Shown in pieces: positions 9,146 through 15,849 of a stretch of DNA of 46,588 nucleotides. Position numbers and translations under genes: made by a program. Position 1 is the stretch's first letter. Every line of letters starts with the position of its first letter. This DNA comes from Neisseria elongata subsp. elongata (GTDB lineage: Bacteria > Pseudomonadota > Gammaproteobacteria > Burkholderiales > Neisseriaceae), in assembly GCF_900113545.1 (NCBI RefSeq), contig NZ_FOPS01000012.1:1-46588 (forward strand). The letters are read 5' to 3'. The notes under the pieces were generated by a model. The model was given only the letters and a program-made list of their open reading frames with translations, made no database searches and was not told the origin of the DNA.

Positions 9146-10657
9146 TTATTCGGGACGCATTTGCGGGAACAAAATCACGTCGCGAATGGTTTGCGAATCA
9201 GTCAGCAGCATCACCAGACGGTCGATACCGATGCCGCAACCGCCTGTCGGCGGCAGGCCGAATTCCATCGCGCGGATGTAGTCGGCGTCGTAGTGCATGG
9301 CTTCGTCGTCGCCCGCATCTTTTTGCGCCACTTGCGATTTGAAGCGTTCGGCTTGGTCTTCGGGGTCGTTCAACTCGGAATAGCCGTTTGCCAGCTCGCG
9401 ACCGACAACGAACAATTCGAAACGTTCGGTCAGACCTTGTTTCGTATCCGAAGCGCGTGCCAACGGGGAAACTTCGACCGGGTAATCGACGATGAAGGTC
9501 GGGTTCCACAATTTGCTCTCAGCGCAACCTTCAAACAGGGCGAGTTGCAGGCTGCCGATGCCGGGGGACGGCGGCAGGCTTTCGCCGTGTTTGACGATTT
9601 CTTTTTTCAGCCACTCCGCATCATTCAACTGCTCGTCGGTGTAGTGCGGATTGTATTTTTTGATGGCTTCGAGAATGGTCAGGCGTTCAAACGGGCTTTC
9701 CAAATCGACTTCTTTACCGTTGTAGCTGATTTTCGCCGTGCCGTTTACCGTGCGCGATGCGTTGCGGATGATGTCTTCCGCCATCTGCATCATGCGTTCG
9801 TAGTCGGAGAAGGCTTCGTAGAATTCGATCATGGTGAATTCGGGGTTGTGGCGAACGGACATGCCTTCGTTGCGGAAGCTGCGGTTGATTTCAAACACGC
9901 GCTCCAAACCGCCGACCACCAGGCGTTTCAGATACAGCTCGGGGGCGATGCGCAGATACAGCGGGATGTCCAAAGCGTTGTGGTGGGTAACGAAAGGCTT
10001 CGCCGTCGCGCCGCCCGGAATCGGGTGCATCATCGGGGTTTCGACTTCGAGATAATGCTCGTTCACCATGAAATTGCGCACAGATTGGATGATTTGGCTG
10101 CGTTTGATAAACGTATTACGCGATTCTTCGTTGGCAATCAAATCGACGTAGCGTTGACGGTATTTGGTTTCCTGATCGCTCAAGCCTTTGTGTTTGTCGG
10201 GCAGCGGGCGCAGGGATTTGGACAGCAGGCGGATGTCGGACACGCGCACGGTCAATTCGCCGTGGTTGGTTTTGAACAAAGTGCCTTCCGCGCCGACGAT
10301 GTCGCCCAAGTCCCAATGGTTGAAATCGTCCAAAACCTCCTGACTCACGCCTTTGTTGTTCAGATAAAGCTGGATTTGACCGGTCACGTCTTGAATGGTG
10401 GCAAAGCTCGCCTTGCCCATTTGACGCTTGAGCATCATGCGGCCGGCAATTTTGACGGGGACGGCTTGCGGGTCGAGTTCTTCTTTGCCGATTTCGCCGT
10501 ATTGGGCGTGCAAATCAGCGGCAAAGCTGTCGCGTTTGAAGTCGTTGGGATAGGCAATGCGCTGTTGGCGGATGTTGTGCAGTTTTTCACGGCGCAGGGC
10601 GATGATTTGGTTTTCGTCCAACTGCGGCTCGGTTTGGTGAGTGTTTTGTTCGCTCAT
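9146..10657 (-). CDS. lysS: Lysyl-tRNA synthetase, class II
   Basis: Charges tRNA-Lys with lysine using ATP in the cytoplasm. The 503-residue product has an N-terminal OB-fold anticodon-binding domain (about residues 60-150). The class II catalytic core follows, with motif 2 [20 protein letters not shown] and motif 3 [14 protein letters not shown] near the C-terminus. Length and motifs are normal. The gene stands alone: terminators bound it on the downstream side, and the divergent neighbourhood of rtcR begins just upstream after another DUS pair. No riboswitch or leader is visible in the short upstream region. Confidence 0.97.
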   Translation of the reverse strand: MSEQNTHQTEPQLDENQIIALRREKLHNIRQQRIAYPNDFKRDSFAADLHAQYGEIGKEELDPQAVPVKIAGRMMLKRQMGKASFATIQDVTGQIQLYLNNKGVSQEVLDDFNHWDLGDIVGAEGTLFKTNHGELTVRVSDIRLLSKSLRPLPDKHKGLSDQETKYRQRYVDLIANEESRNTFIKRSQIIQSVRNFMVNEHYLEVETPMMHPIPGGATAKPFVTHHNALDIPLYLRIAPELYLKRLVVGGLERVFEINRSFRNEGMSVRHNPEFTMIEFYEAFSDYERMMQMAEDIIRNASRTVNGTAKISYNGKEVDLESPFERLTILEAIKKYNPHYTDEQLNDAEWLKKEIVKHGESLPPSPGIGSLQLALFEGCAESKLWNPTFIVDYPVEVSPLARASDTKQGLTERFELFVVGRELANGYSELNDPEDQAERFKSQVAQKDAGDDEAMHYDADYIRAMEFGLPPTGGCGIGIDRLVMLLTDSQTIRDVILFPQMRPE

Positions 10658-10750
10658 TTGGTTTACCTGATAAAAAACAGGCAGTTGAATCTGCCCGATA
10701 GGAATGGTGCAAACGGCGGATTCTACGCTGTTTCGGCTGTTTGTGAAAGC

Positions 10751-10794
10751 AAAGGCCGTCTGAAAAGGCAGGATATGCTTTCAGACGGCCTTTT
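10751..10794 (-). terminator. DUS-pair terminator of rtcR
   Basis: AAAGGCCGTCTGAAA...TTTCAGACGGCCTTTT lies about 20 bases after the rtcR stop. Its AG-DUS dialect matches the core genome rather than the accessory island. Confidence 0.75.
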
Positions 10795-10814
10795 GCGGTG
10801 CGGCAGTCGGGTTT

Positions 10815-12440
10815 TCAGCGTATATCCGCCCAAGTCAGCCCGAAGCGTTGCAGGTATTTGCGCAGGCGGTCGCTGTCGTTGGCGGTGGCGCGTTCCAGCC
10901 GCGATACGTTAAACAGGGCGCGGCCGGCGGCGGCCATGTTGGGGTGGCGGCGGCATTCGGCGATGACGTGTTGCAGTTGGACGCGGTCGAACAGGTCGAG
11001 GGTTCCGGCATCGATTTTGGCGGGCAGGCCGTCTGAAAGCCGGTTTGCAAAAGGATTTTCCGCATCGTCCGCATCCGTTTCGTCCGCCCACAGCCATTTC
11101 AGACGGCCTATTTCGGCTTCAACCAATTCTGTCTGTATCCTGCCCTGCGGGGCAAGTGTGGCCAGGCGCATGATGCTGGCGGCAAGGTCGCGGAAATTGC
11201 CGCGCCATCGGGCTTCGCTTGAATGGGCGAAGGCAAGGTAGGCGGACAGTGCTTCTTTATTGAAACGGGTGGCACGGCCGAGTTCCTGCGAGGCGAGCGC
11301 GAGCTGGTGTTCGATGTTCGGCTCGATGTCTTCGCGGCGGTCGGCGAGCGCGGGCAGCGGGTAGTTCCAAATATTGATGCGGGCGAACAGGTCTTCGCGG
11401 AAGCGTCCGGCGCGGATTTCCCGCCGCAAATCGCGGTTGGTACCGGCAATCAGCTGGAAACTGCTTTGCACTTCCTTGTCGCTGCCGACGGGATAAAAAT
11501 GTTTTTCTTCAATGGCTTTGAGCAACATGGCCTGCTCGTCCAAGCCCAATTCTCCGATTTCGTCCAAAAACAGCACGCCGCCGTCGGCGGTTTTCAAATA
11601 GCCTTCGCGCTTTTCCGCCGCGCCGGTAAACGCGCCTTTTTTGTGTCCGAACAGGGCGGAAGCCGCGCCGTCGCCGCGCAAGGTGGCGCAGTTCACATCG
11701 ACAAACTCGCCTTTAATCAGATGGCGCGCCTTTTTCAATTCGAAAATCCTGCGTGCCAACATCGATTTGCCCGCGCCGGTAGGGCCGGAGAGCAGAATCG
11801 GCGACGGAGAATGGAGCGCGACTTGTTCAATTTCGGCAATCATGCGGTTGAAGGCGGCGTTTTGGGTGGAGATGCCGCTTTTCAGGTAGCGCACCGCATC
11901 ATCGCGCACGGCGGCGAGGCGTTCGGCCAGCACATCGTAACGCGCCAAGTCCAAATCGATGATTTCATAACTGCCGACATCGCCTTTTCCCATGTTTCGC
12001 CTTTGATTTTTCGGCGGCGCAGTCTGCAACAGCACGCCGGGGATTTGACGCGATTCCACCAATAAAAACAGGCAGATTTGCGCAACGTGCGTACCCGTGG
12101 TGATGTGGGTAAGATAGGTTTCCTCTTCCGTATCAAACGCATAGCCTGCTGCCCAATCGTGTAGCTTGGTATAAACCTCGGAAAAATCCCACGGGTTTTC
12201 CAGCTCCATAGGCACGAGATTGACGGCGGTGTGCGGCGACACCTGCTGAATATCGGCTTTTACATGATCCGCCAGATCGCGGTATTTCTCCGAATAAAAC
12301 AGCTCCATGCGGTCAAGATGGAAATCCTGACGCTGATTCATGGCAACGTTCGGCCGCCATTTCTGCCAACGCCCTTGCCCGAAACCGCTATCCAATACCG
12401 TGCCGAGAAAGCTGACGGCGACGTTTTTTCTACTATTCAT
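10815..12440 (-). CDS. rtcR: RtcR, sigma54-dependent activator of an RNA-repair operon
   Basis: Bacterial enhancer-binding protein that switches on sigma54 promoters. Residues 1 to about 185 form the RtcR sensor domain (CARF-like; in known systems it senses RNA-damage ligands such as cyclic-phosphate RNA ends). The AAA+ domain has Walker A GPTGAGKS at 219-226, an intact sigma54-contacting loop GAFTGA at 269-274 and Walker B VLFLDE at 289-294. A C-terminal DNA-binding segment ends the 541-residue protein. It is transcribed away from a perfect -24/-12 promoter that drives the Y-like RNAs, the Ro protein and the RNA ligase, so the pairing of regulator and target is clear. DUS-derived residues (RLSDGL, about residue 470) lie between the AAA+ domain and the DNA-binding part. 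Confidence 0.95.
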   Translation of the reverse strand: MNSRKNVAVSFLGTVLDSGFGQGRWQKWRPNVAMNQRQDFHLDRMELFYSEKYRDLADHVKADIQQVSPHTAVNLVPMELENPWDFSEVYTKLHDWAAGYAFDTEEETYLTHITTGTHVAQICLFLLVESRQIPGVLLQTAPPKNQRRNMGKGDVGSYEIIDLDLARYDVLAERLAAVRDDAVRYLKSGISTQNAAFNRMIAEIEQVALHSPSPILLSGPTGAGKSMLARRIFELKKARHLIKGEFVDVNCATLRGDGAASALFGHKKGAFTGAAEKREGYLKTADGGVLFLDEIGELGLDEQAMLLKAIEEKHFYPVGSDKEVQSSFQLIAGTNRDLRREIRAGRFREDLFARINIWNYPLPALADRREDIEPNIEHQLALASQELGRATRFNKEALSAYLAFAHSSEARWRGNFRDLAASIMRLATLAPQGRIQTELVEAEIGRLKWLWADETDADDAENPFANRLSDGLPAKIDAGTLDLFDRVQLQHVIAECRRHPNMAAAGRALFNVSRLERATANDSDRLRKYLQRFGLTWADIR

Positions 12441-12461
12441 TTTTCTACTTTTCTATATTTT

Positions 12462-12518
12462 AAGATATTTTTTAGCATTCTACCCCTTCCGCAGCAAAAG
12501 GCTACCTGAAAATATCTT
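12462..12518. promoter_or_regulatory. Candidate RtcR upstream activating site (inverted repeat)
   Basis: A perfect 10-base inverted repeat, AAGATATTTT (12462-12471) and AAAATATCTT (12509-12518), has centres 47 bases apart. It lies roughly 80-130 bases upstream of the expected sigma54 start, a normal distance for an enhancer. The sequence is AT-rich, so chance is not excluded. Confidence 0.35.
12499..12510 (+). repeat. Eikenella-type uptake sequence (AG-eikDUS)
   Basis: Exact AGGCTACCTGAA, the dialect described for Eikenella, not the AG-DUS used by most of this window. Further exact copies are at 12992-13003 (minus), 13432-13443 and 13939-13950, all inside the RNA-repair island. Confidence 0.85.
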
Positions 12519-12568
12519 CTTTTTATTTTCAATCAATTAAAAATAATTTTTGCCATTTTACTCATGCT

Positions 12569-12584
12569 TGGCACGGCTATTGCA
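12569..12584 (+). promoter_or_regulatory. Sigma54 (-24/-12) promoter of the RNA-repair operon
   Basis: TGGCACG-N4-TTGCA is a full match to the sigma54 consensus, with GG at 12570-12571 and GC at 12582-12583. The predicted start is near 12595, a few bases before the first Y-like RNA. It lies 129 bases from the divergent rtcR start, leaving room for an RtcR enhancer. Confidence 0.92.
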
Positions 12585-12596
12585 ATATGGTTTTCA

Positions 12597-12738
12597 GGCA
12601 CCGGCAAATGCCGGAGGAATTACAGCCTACGAAGCTCGAGGTCGCGGGTTCGAATCCCGCCTCTGCCGCCAACGATGGCAGAGTAGCTCAGAGGATAGAG
12701 CGCGTAACAATTTCTCCACCTCTAGTTGCCGAAGTGCC
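12597..12738 (+). ncRNA. Y-RNA-like module 1 with permuted tRNA head
   Basis: The outer stem GGCAC-CGGCAA (12597-12607) pairs with TTGCCG-AA-GTGCC (12726-12738). An internal loop ATGCC / ...CTAG follows, then an inner stem GGAGGAA (12613-12619) with TTTCTCC (12711-12717) and TTAC with GTAA. The head is a tRNA in permuted order: T-arm GCGGG-TTCGAAT-CCCGC (12644-12660), 3' acceptor strand CTCTGCC plus GCCA (12661-12671), a short linker, 5' acceptor strand GGCAGAG (12677-12683, 7 bp) and D-arm GCTC...GAGC (12686-12701). The anticodon arm is replaced by the Y-type stem. A CGAAG element near 12629 resembles the Ro-binding core. It is expected to be the first RNA of the sigma54 transcript. Confidence 0.85.
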
Positions 12739-12744
12739 CCCTAC

Positions 12745-12834
12745 GGGCGGATGCCGGCAGGATTACATTGTCTGGAAACAGCGGGTTCGATTCCCGCCGC
12801 CGGAAACGGCGAAATCCTGCCAATCTAGCCGCCC
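12745..12834 (+). ncRNA. Y-RNA-like module 2, T-arm plus GAAA hairpin
   Basis: Outer stem GGGCGG (12745-12750) with CCGCCC (12829-12834); conserved internal loop ATGCC / AATCTAG; perfect 9-bp inner stem GGCAGGATT (12756-12764) with AATCCTGCC (12813-12821). The head keeps a tRNA T-arm GCGGG-TTCGATT-CCCGC (12781-12797). In place of the acceptor and D-arm it has a hairpin CGCCG-GAAA-CGGCG (12798-12811) closed by a GNRA tetraloop. A run of six T follows at 12838-12843, so the 3' end could be a terminator or processing site. Confidence 0.82.
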
Positions 12835-12844
12835 ACCTTTTTTC

Positions 12845-12976
12845 GCGGCATGGAAAAACAAATGCCTTCGAAACTACATTGGTCGCAGGTTCGAGTCCTG
12901 CCCCGCTCCAAACGGGTAGCTCAGTTGGGTAGAGCGGTGAGGCGTTTCCAAAAAAACTCGTTGTTTGCCATGCCGC
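12845..12976 (+). ncRNA. Y-RNA-like module 3 with permuted tRNA head
   Basis: The outer stem GCGGCATGG (12845-12853) pairs perfectly with CCATGCCGC (12968-12976) and continues as AAACAA (12856-12861) with TTGTTT (12961-12966). The conserved loop is ATGCC (12862-12866) against CTCG (12957-12960), a variant of CTAG. The inner stem is weak (GAAAC with GTTTC). The head has a T-arm GCAGG-TTCGAGT-CCTGC (12885-12901), a 3' acceptor-like CCCG with CTCCA, then CGGG (12913-12916) and a D-arm GCTC-AGTTGGGTA-GAGC (12919-12935). It is again a tRNA read 3' half first, without an anticodon arm. Confidence 0.78.
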
Positions 12977-12991
12977 CCCTTAATAAATATT

Positions 12992-13003
12992 TTCAGGTAG
13001 CCT
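12992..13003 (-). repeat. Eikenella-type uptake sequence (minus)
   Basis: TTCAGGTAGCCT is the exact reverse complement of AGGCTACCTGAA. It lies between Y-like module 3 and the small membrane gene, inside a near-palindrome TTTCAGGTAGCCTGAAA. Confidence 0.8.
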
Positions 13004-13020
13004 GAAACAGGATGTTTGTT

Positions 13021-13395
13021 ATGAACACTTGGCAAATCATCAGCGTCATCGTTTTTTCGACCATGATTTATCTGTCCTTCCAAAACAGCCGCAGCCGTAA
13101 ACGCGAACAGGCTTGGCGGGAGCGGACTTTTCCCGAAGCGGAATGCCGTTTGATAAAGGAAGGCAGCCGTTACGACATCATGCTTTCAGACGGCCGCGCC
13201 TTCGGCCAAGCCGAAATCCTCGGCACGGCACAGGGCAAAGAAGCGGAGTTTCTGTTCGGCTATGGGAACATGCTTGTTTTGAGGCTTTCAGACGGCCGCA
13301 AGGCCTATGTGCGGCAGTTCTGCGTCCGCTGCATGATTGAAAGCGAAAGGCCGTCTGAAAGCGCGGCTTCGATGAAGTTAAAACTAAGTTCCTGA
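13021..13395 (+). CDS. Small membrane-anchored protein of unknown function within the Y-RNA array
   Basis: Predicted 124-residue protein. I chose the ATG at 13021 (MNTWQII) because AGGA lies 8-11 bases upstream; the ATG at 13012 overlaps that ribosome-binding site. Residues 3-18 (TWQIISVIVFSTMIYL) form a single hydrophobic segment, probably an N-terminal anchor. A basic stretch (SRSRKREQAWRER) and a small soluble domain of about 80 residues follow. Three AG-DUS copies are read in frame (as LSDGR twice and RPSES). The gene interrupts the non-coding RNA array between modules 3 and 4, on the operon strand, so it would be co-transcribed. I do not recognise the family. Two cysteines near the C-terminus (CVRC) are notable. 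Confidence 0.65.
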   Translation: MNTWQIISVIVFSTMIYLSFQNSRSRKREQAWRERTFPEAECRLIKEGSRYDIMLSDGRAFGQAEILGTAQGKEAEFLFGYGNMLVLRLSDGRKAYVRQFCVRCMIESERPSESAASMKLKLSS

Positions 13396-13406
13396 AGGAG
13401 GCTAGG

Positions 13407-13526
13407 TTTCTGTGAAGCTAAAACGAAATACAGGCTACCTGAAAACGAAGTGTCCGAAGGAAGCTGAGTTTCTGCGGAGCTAAAACGGAGCTTCCAAAAG
13501 AAGCGAAGTCTCTGCGAAGCCAAAAC
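13407..13526. repeat. Three short repeats, consensus TTTCTGCGAAGCTAAAAC
   Basis: Copies at 13407-13424, 13469-13486 and 13509-13526 share the 18-base consensus with one to three differences. A fourth copy sits at 13916-13933, and a weaker relative near 23908 lies in the hemL terminator loop. Spacing is irregular (62 and 40 bases), unlike a CRISPR. An Eikenella-type uptake sequence lies between copies one and two. Confidence 0.7.
13432..13443 (+). repeat. Eikenella-type uptake sequence
   Basis: Exact AGGCTACCTGAA within the short-repeat stretch between the small membrane gene and Y-like module 4. Confidence 0.8.
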
Positions 13527-13545
13527 CAATATTTGCAAGTTTTAC

Positions 13546-13630
13546 GGGCGGATGCCGGCAGGATTACATTGGATAAACAATCGTCGTACTAATAATACGA
13601 AGCAGGAATCCTGCCACAGCCTAGCCGCCC
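13546..13630 (+). ncRNA. Y-RNA-like module 4 without tRNA parts
   Basis: Outer stem GGGCGG (13546-13551) with CCGCCC (13625-13630), loop ATGCC / ACAGCCTAG, and a perfect inner stem GGCAGGATT (13557-13565) with AATCCTGCC (13607-13615). The frame is nearly identical to module 2. The head lacks a T-arm and instead has simple hairpins (ATTG-GATAAA-CAAT; TCGTA-CTAATAA-TACGA). The shared frame with a different head shows that the stem is the conserved element. Confidence 0.8.
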
Positions 13631-13640
13631 ACCCTTTTCC

Positions 13641-13793
13641 GGTACGGCAGACAGATGCCGGAGGAATTACATTCCACGTCCGAAGGTCGCGGGTTCGAGT
13701 CCCACCCTGCCGCCAACAAACTTCTATGGCAGGATAGCTCAGGGGTAGAGCATCGGAAGAGAATTTCTCCAACACCTAGCTGCCCGCCGTACC
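13641..13793 (+). ncRNA. Y-RNA-like module 5 with permuted tRNA head
   Basis: Outer stem GGTACGGC (13641-13648) with GCCGTACC (13786-13793); loop ATGCC (13655-13659) / AACACCTAG; 9-bp inner stem GGAGGAATT (13660-13668) with AATTTCTCC (13762-13770). A GTCCGAAGG element resembles the Ro-binding core of Y RNAs. The head has a T-arm around TTCGAGT (one C-A mismatch in the stem), then CCTGCC plus GCCA (13706-13715), a 12-base linker, GGCAGG (13728-13733), and D-arm GCTC-AGGGGTA-GAGC (13737-13751). Its layout closely matches module 1. A T-run follows at 13797-13801. Confidence 0.84.
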
Positions 13794-13810
13794 CCCTTTT
13801 TACGGCAGCA

Positions 13811-13879
13811 GGCGGATGCCTGAAGGGATTACATTAACCTGTAAAGTTAAAAACCGTATCCCTTCAAATATTAGCCGCC
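13811..13879 (+). ncRNA. Y-RNA-like module 6, minimal stem-loop
   Basis: Outer stem GGCGG (13811-13815) with CCGCC (13875-13879), loop ATGCC / AATATTAG, and a perfect 9-bp inner stem TGAAGGGAT (13821-13829) with ATCCCTTCA (13858-13866). The head is only about 28 bases and can form TAAC-CTGTAAA-GTTA; no tRNA elements remain. It keeps the conserved ATTACATT after the inner 5' strand. It is the last module before the Ro gene. Confidence 0.75.
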
Positions 13880-13915
13880 GCGCCACCACCTATTCGAGGC
13901 CGTCTGAAAGCGCAG

Positions 13916-13933
13916 TTTCTGCGGAGCTAAAAC
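13916..13933 (+). repeat. Fourth copy of the TTTCTGCGGAGCTAAAAC repeat
   Basis: Identical to the copy at 13469-13486. It lies between module 6 and the Ro gene, flanked by an AG-DUS (about 13898) and an Eikenella-type uptake sequence (13939). Confidence 0.7.
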
Positions 13934-13938
13934 AACTC

Positions 13939-13950
13939 AGGCTACCTGAA
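13939..13950 (+). repeat. Eikenella-type uptake sequence
   Basis: Exact AGGCTACCTGAA about 20 bases before the Ro (TROVE) gene start. Confidence 0.8.
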
Positions 13951-13969
13951 ACCAACAACACGAAAGGAA

Positions 13970-15541
13970 ATGAAAATGGCTAACACCACCTTGTTCCAAT
14001 CCATGAAAACCCGTTCAACTGCCGCCGACACCCGTAATGAAGCCGGCGGCATCGCCTATACGCTGACACCCAAGCAACAGCTCGCCCAACTTGCCGCCAC
14101 TGGCTGCCTGAACAGCACCTACTACGCCGATGCGCAAGACCAGCTTGAGCAAGTATTGGAATTGGCAGAAAACCTGGATGCCGAGTTTATCGCCAAAACC
14201 GCCGTGTACGCCCGTCAAAAAGGCTTCATGAAAGACATGCCTGCACTGTTGCTTGCCGTGTTGGCGCAAAAAGACGTGAACATGCTTGCCCGCGTATTCG
14301 ACCAAGTGGCGGACAACGGTAAAATGTTGCGCAACTTCGCGCAAATCATCCGAAGCGGCGCGGTCGGTAGAAAATCCTTCGGCAACCGTCCGAAAAAACT
14401 GATGCAGACCTGGCTTTTGACCGCCACCGAAAAACAACTGTTGAACGCAGCCATCGGCAACGCCCCGTCGCTGGCGGACGTGGTCAAAATGGTGCATCCC
14501 AAACCGCGTGAAGCATGGCGTGCCGCCTGGTTTGCGTGGCTCATCGGCAAACCGTATGACCGTGCAGCATTGCCGCCCATCACCCGCGCTTTTGAAGACT
14601 ACAAACAAAGCCGCCAAGGCGCATTGCCCGACGTTCCGTTCCAAATGCTCACTGCCTTGGAATTGAACAGCGGCGACTGGGCGCAAATCGCCCGCAACGG
14701 CTCATGGCAGCAGGTTCGCCAAAACCTGAACACCTTTCTGCGCCACGATATGTTTGCGAAAAGCAAAAACATCAAAATGGTGGCAGAAAAACTGCGCGAC
14801 AAAGCCGCCATTGCCCGCGCCCGCGTTCTGCCTTACCAATTGCTGACCGCGTATCAAGCCGCATCCGAACAGATGCCGTTTGAAATCCGCGAAGCCCTGC
14901 AAGATGCGATGGAAACCGCCGTACAAAACGTACCGGCAATCCGAGGCAAAGTCGTGGTTTGCCCCGACGTCTCCGGCTCCATGCACAGCCCGGCCACCGG
15001 CTATCGCGGCAGCGCGACCAGCAGAACCCGCTGTATCGACATCGCCGCGCTCGTGTCCGCCGCCATGTTGCGCACCAACCCGCAAGCCCGCGTGATACCG
15101 TTTGAACAAATCACAGTAAACGTGCAGCTCAACCCGCGCGACAGCATCATGACCAACGCCCAAAAACTCGCCAATATCGGCGGCGGCGGAACGGCATGCA
15201 GCGCACCGCTCGCCATGCTGAACCGCGAAAAAGCCGATGTGGATTTGGTCGTCATCGTGTCTGATAACGAAAGCTGGGCAGACCGCGGACAATGGGGCGG
15301 CAAAACCGGCCTGATGAAGGAATGGGACATCCTGAAACAACGCTGCCCCGAAGCCAAACTCGTCTGCCTGGACATCCAGCCCTACACCACCGCACAGGCG
15401 CAAAACCGCCGCGACATCTTGAACATCGGGGGCTTCTCCGACCAAGTGTTCACGCTCATCGGCTCGTTCGCCGAGCAAGGTATGGGCGCGGATTTCTGGG
15501 TGGAAGAGATTGAGAAAACCGAGCTGGCGGCGGTAAATTAG
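13970..15541 (+). CDS. rsr: TROVE-domain Ro60-like RNA-binding protein (Rsr)
   Basis: Ring-shaped RNA-binding protein related to Ro60; in other bacteria it binds Y RNAs and works with exonucleases in RNA quality control. The N-terminal TROVE HEAT-repeat region covers about residues 1-320. A von Willebrand A domain follows, with a complete MIDAS start DVSGS at 333-337 (VVCPDVSGSMHS), then GGGGTACSAPL and VIVSDNESW. Length is 523 residues, normal for bacterial Ro. The ATG at 13970 lies close to AAAGGA; the ATG at 13976 (MANTTLFQ) has better spacing and may be the true start. It follows six Y-like RNAs and precedes the kinase-ligase, with a hairpin made of mucosa-type DUS after its stop. Confidence 0.95.
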   Translation: MKMANTTLFQSMKTRSTAADTRNEAGGIAYTLTPKQQLAQLAATGCLNSTYYADAQDQLEQVLELAENLDAEFIAKTAVYARQKGFMKDMPALLLAVLAQKDVNMLARVFDQVADNGKMLRNFAQIIRSGAVGRKSFGNRPKKLMQTWLLTATEKQLLNAAIGNAPSLADVVKMVHPKPREAWRAAWFAWLIGKPYDRAALPPITRAFEDYKQSRQGALPDVPFQMLTALELNSGDWAQIARNGSWQQVRQNLNTFLRHDMFAKSKNIKMVAEKLRDKAAIARARVLPYQLLTAYQAASEQMPFEIREALQDAMETAVQNVPAIRGKVVVCPDVSGSMHSPATGYRGSATSRTRCIDIAALVSAAMLRTNPQARVIPFEQITVNVQLNPRDSIMTNAQKLANIGGGGTACSAPLAMLNREKADVDLVVIVSDNESWADRGQWGGKTGLMKEWDILKQRCPEAKLVCLDIQPYTTAQAQNRRDILNIGGFSDQVFTLIGSFAEQGMGADFWVEEIEKTELAAVN

Positions 15542-15546
15542 CCAAG

Positions 15547-15587
15547 GGGTCGTCTGAAGATAAGGTGGCAACGTTTTCAGACGACCT
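15547..15587 (+). terminator. Hairpin of mucosa-type DUS after the Ro gene
   Basis: GGGTCGTCTGAA (15547-15558) faces TTCAGACGACCT (15576-15587), an exact reverse AGGTCGTCTGAA. It could end or attenuate transcription before the ligase gene. The dialect differs from the AG-DUS of most of the window. Confidence 0.6.
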
Positions 15588-15613
15588 TACCGATAAAAGA
15601 TTGAGTGGCAAAC

Positions 15614-15824
15614 ATGAATGCTGACGAACTTGCCTTGATTGAAACCTTTCCCGCAGCCTTGCGGCATGAGACAGAAAGACCGTATCCGCAGCTATTGGCA
15701 TTGTTATCACAGCCGCCGTTATCCCGATTGGCAAAGTTATCCCGTCCGTTTGCTGGCGGAAAAAATCGATAAGGAAATCGCCCGTATTGTTTTCAGACGA
15801 CCTCCTACGCCAAACGTCGTCTGA
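15614..15824 (+). pseudogene. Possible small ORF or relic between Ro and ligase genes
   Basis: An ATG at 15614 opens a 52-codon frame (MNADELALIETFPAAL...) that stops near 15772. An overlapping frame to 15824 continues with plausible residues (YPDWQSYPVRLLAEKIDKEI). The sense of the text seems to pass from one frame to the other around 15670-15700, so this may be a frameshifted remnant. Family unknown; it could also be non-coding. Confidence 0.25.
15792..15803 (-). repeat. Mucosa-type uptake sequence (AG-mucDUS)
   Basis: Exact TTCAGACGACCT. Another exact copy is inside the ligase gene at 17055-17066, and near-copies are at 15815-15825 and 16719-16730. Confidence 0.75.
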
Positions 15825-15849
15825 AAACCCAAATAAGGAAACCAAAACC

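Noticed and set aside
9161-10912. Long plus-strand frame (583 codons) over lysS
   Set aside because: Antisense to the complete, well-conserved lysS gene; no ribosome-binding site or family features.
13012-13020. ATG at 13012 as start of the small membrane protein
   Set aside because: It overlaps the likely ribosome-binding AGGA; the ATG at 13021 has proper spacing.
13407-13526. CRISPR array
   Set aside because: Only three imperfect repeats of 18 bases with unequal gaps (44 and 22 bases), no spacers of regular size and no cas genes.
12600-13800. Ordinary tRNA genes suggested by TTCGA loops, CCA ends and D-arm patterns
   Set aside because: The halves are in permuted order, no anticodon arm is present, and each is enclosed by a Y-type stem with the ATGCC/CTAG loop. 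They are called as Y-like RNAs instead.
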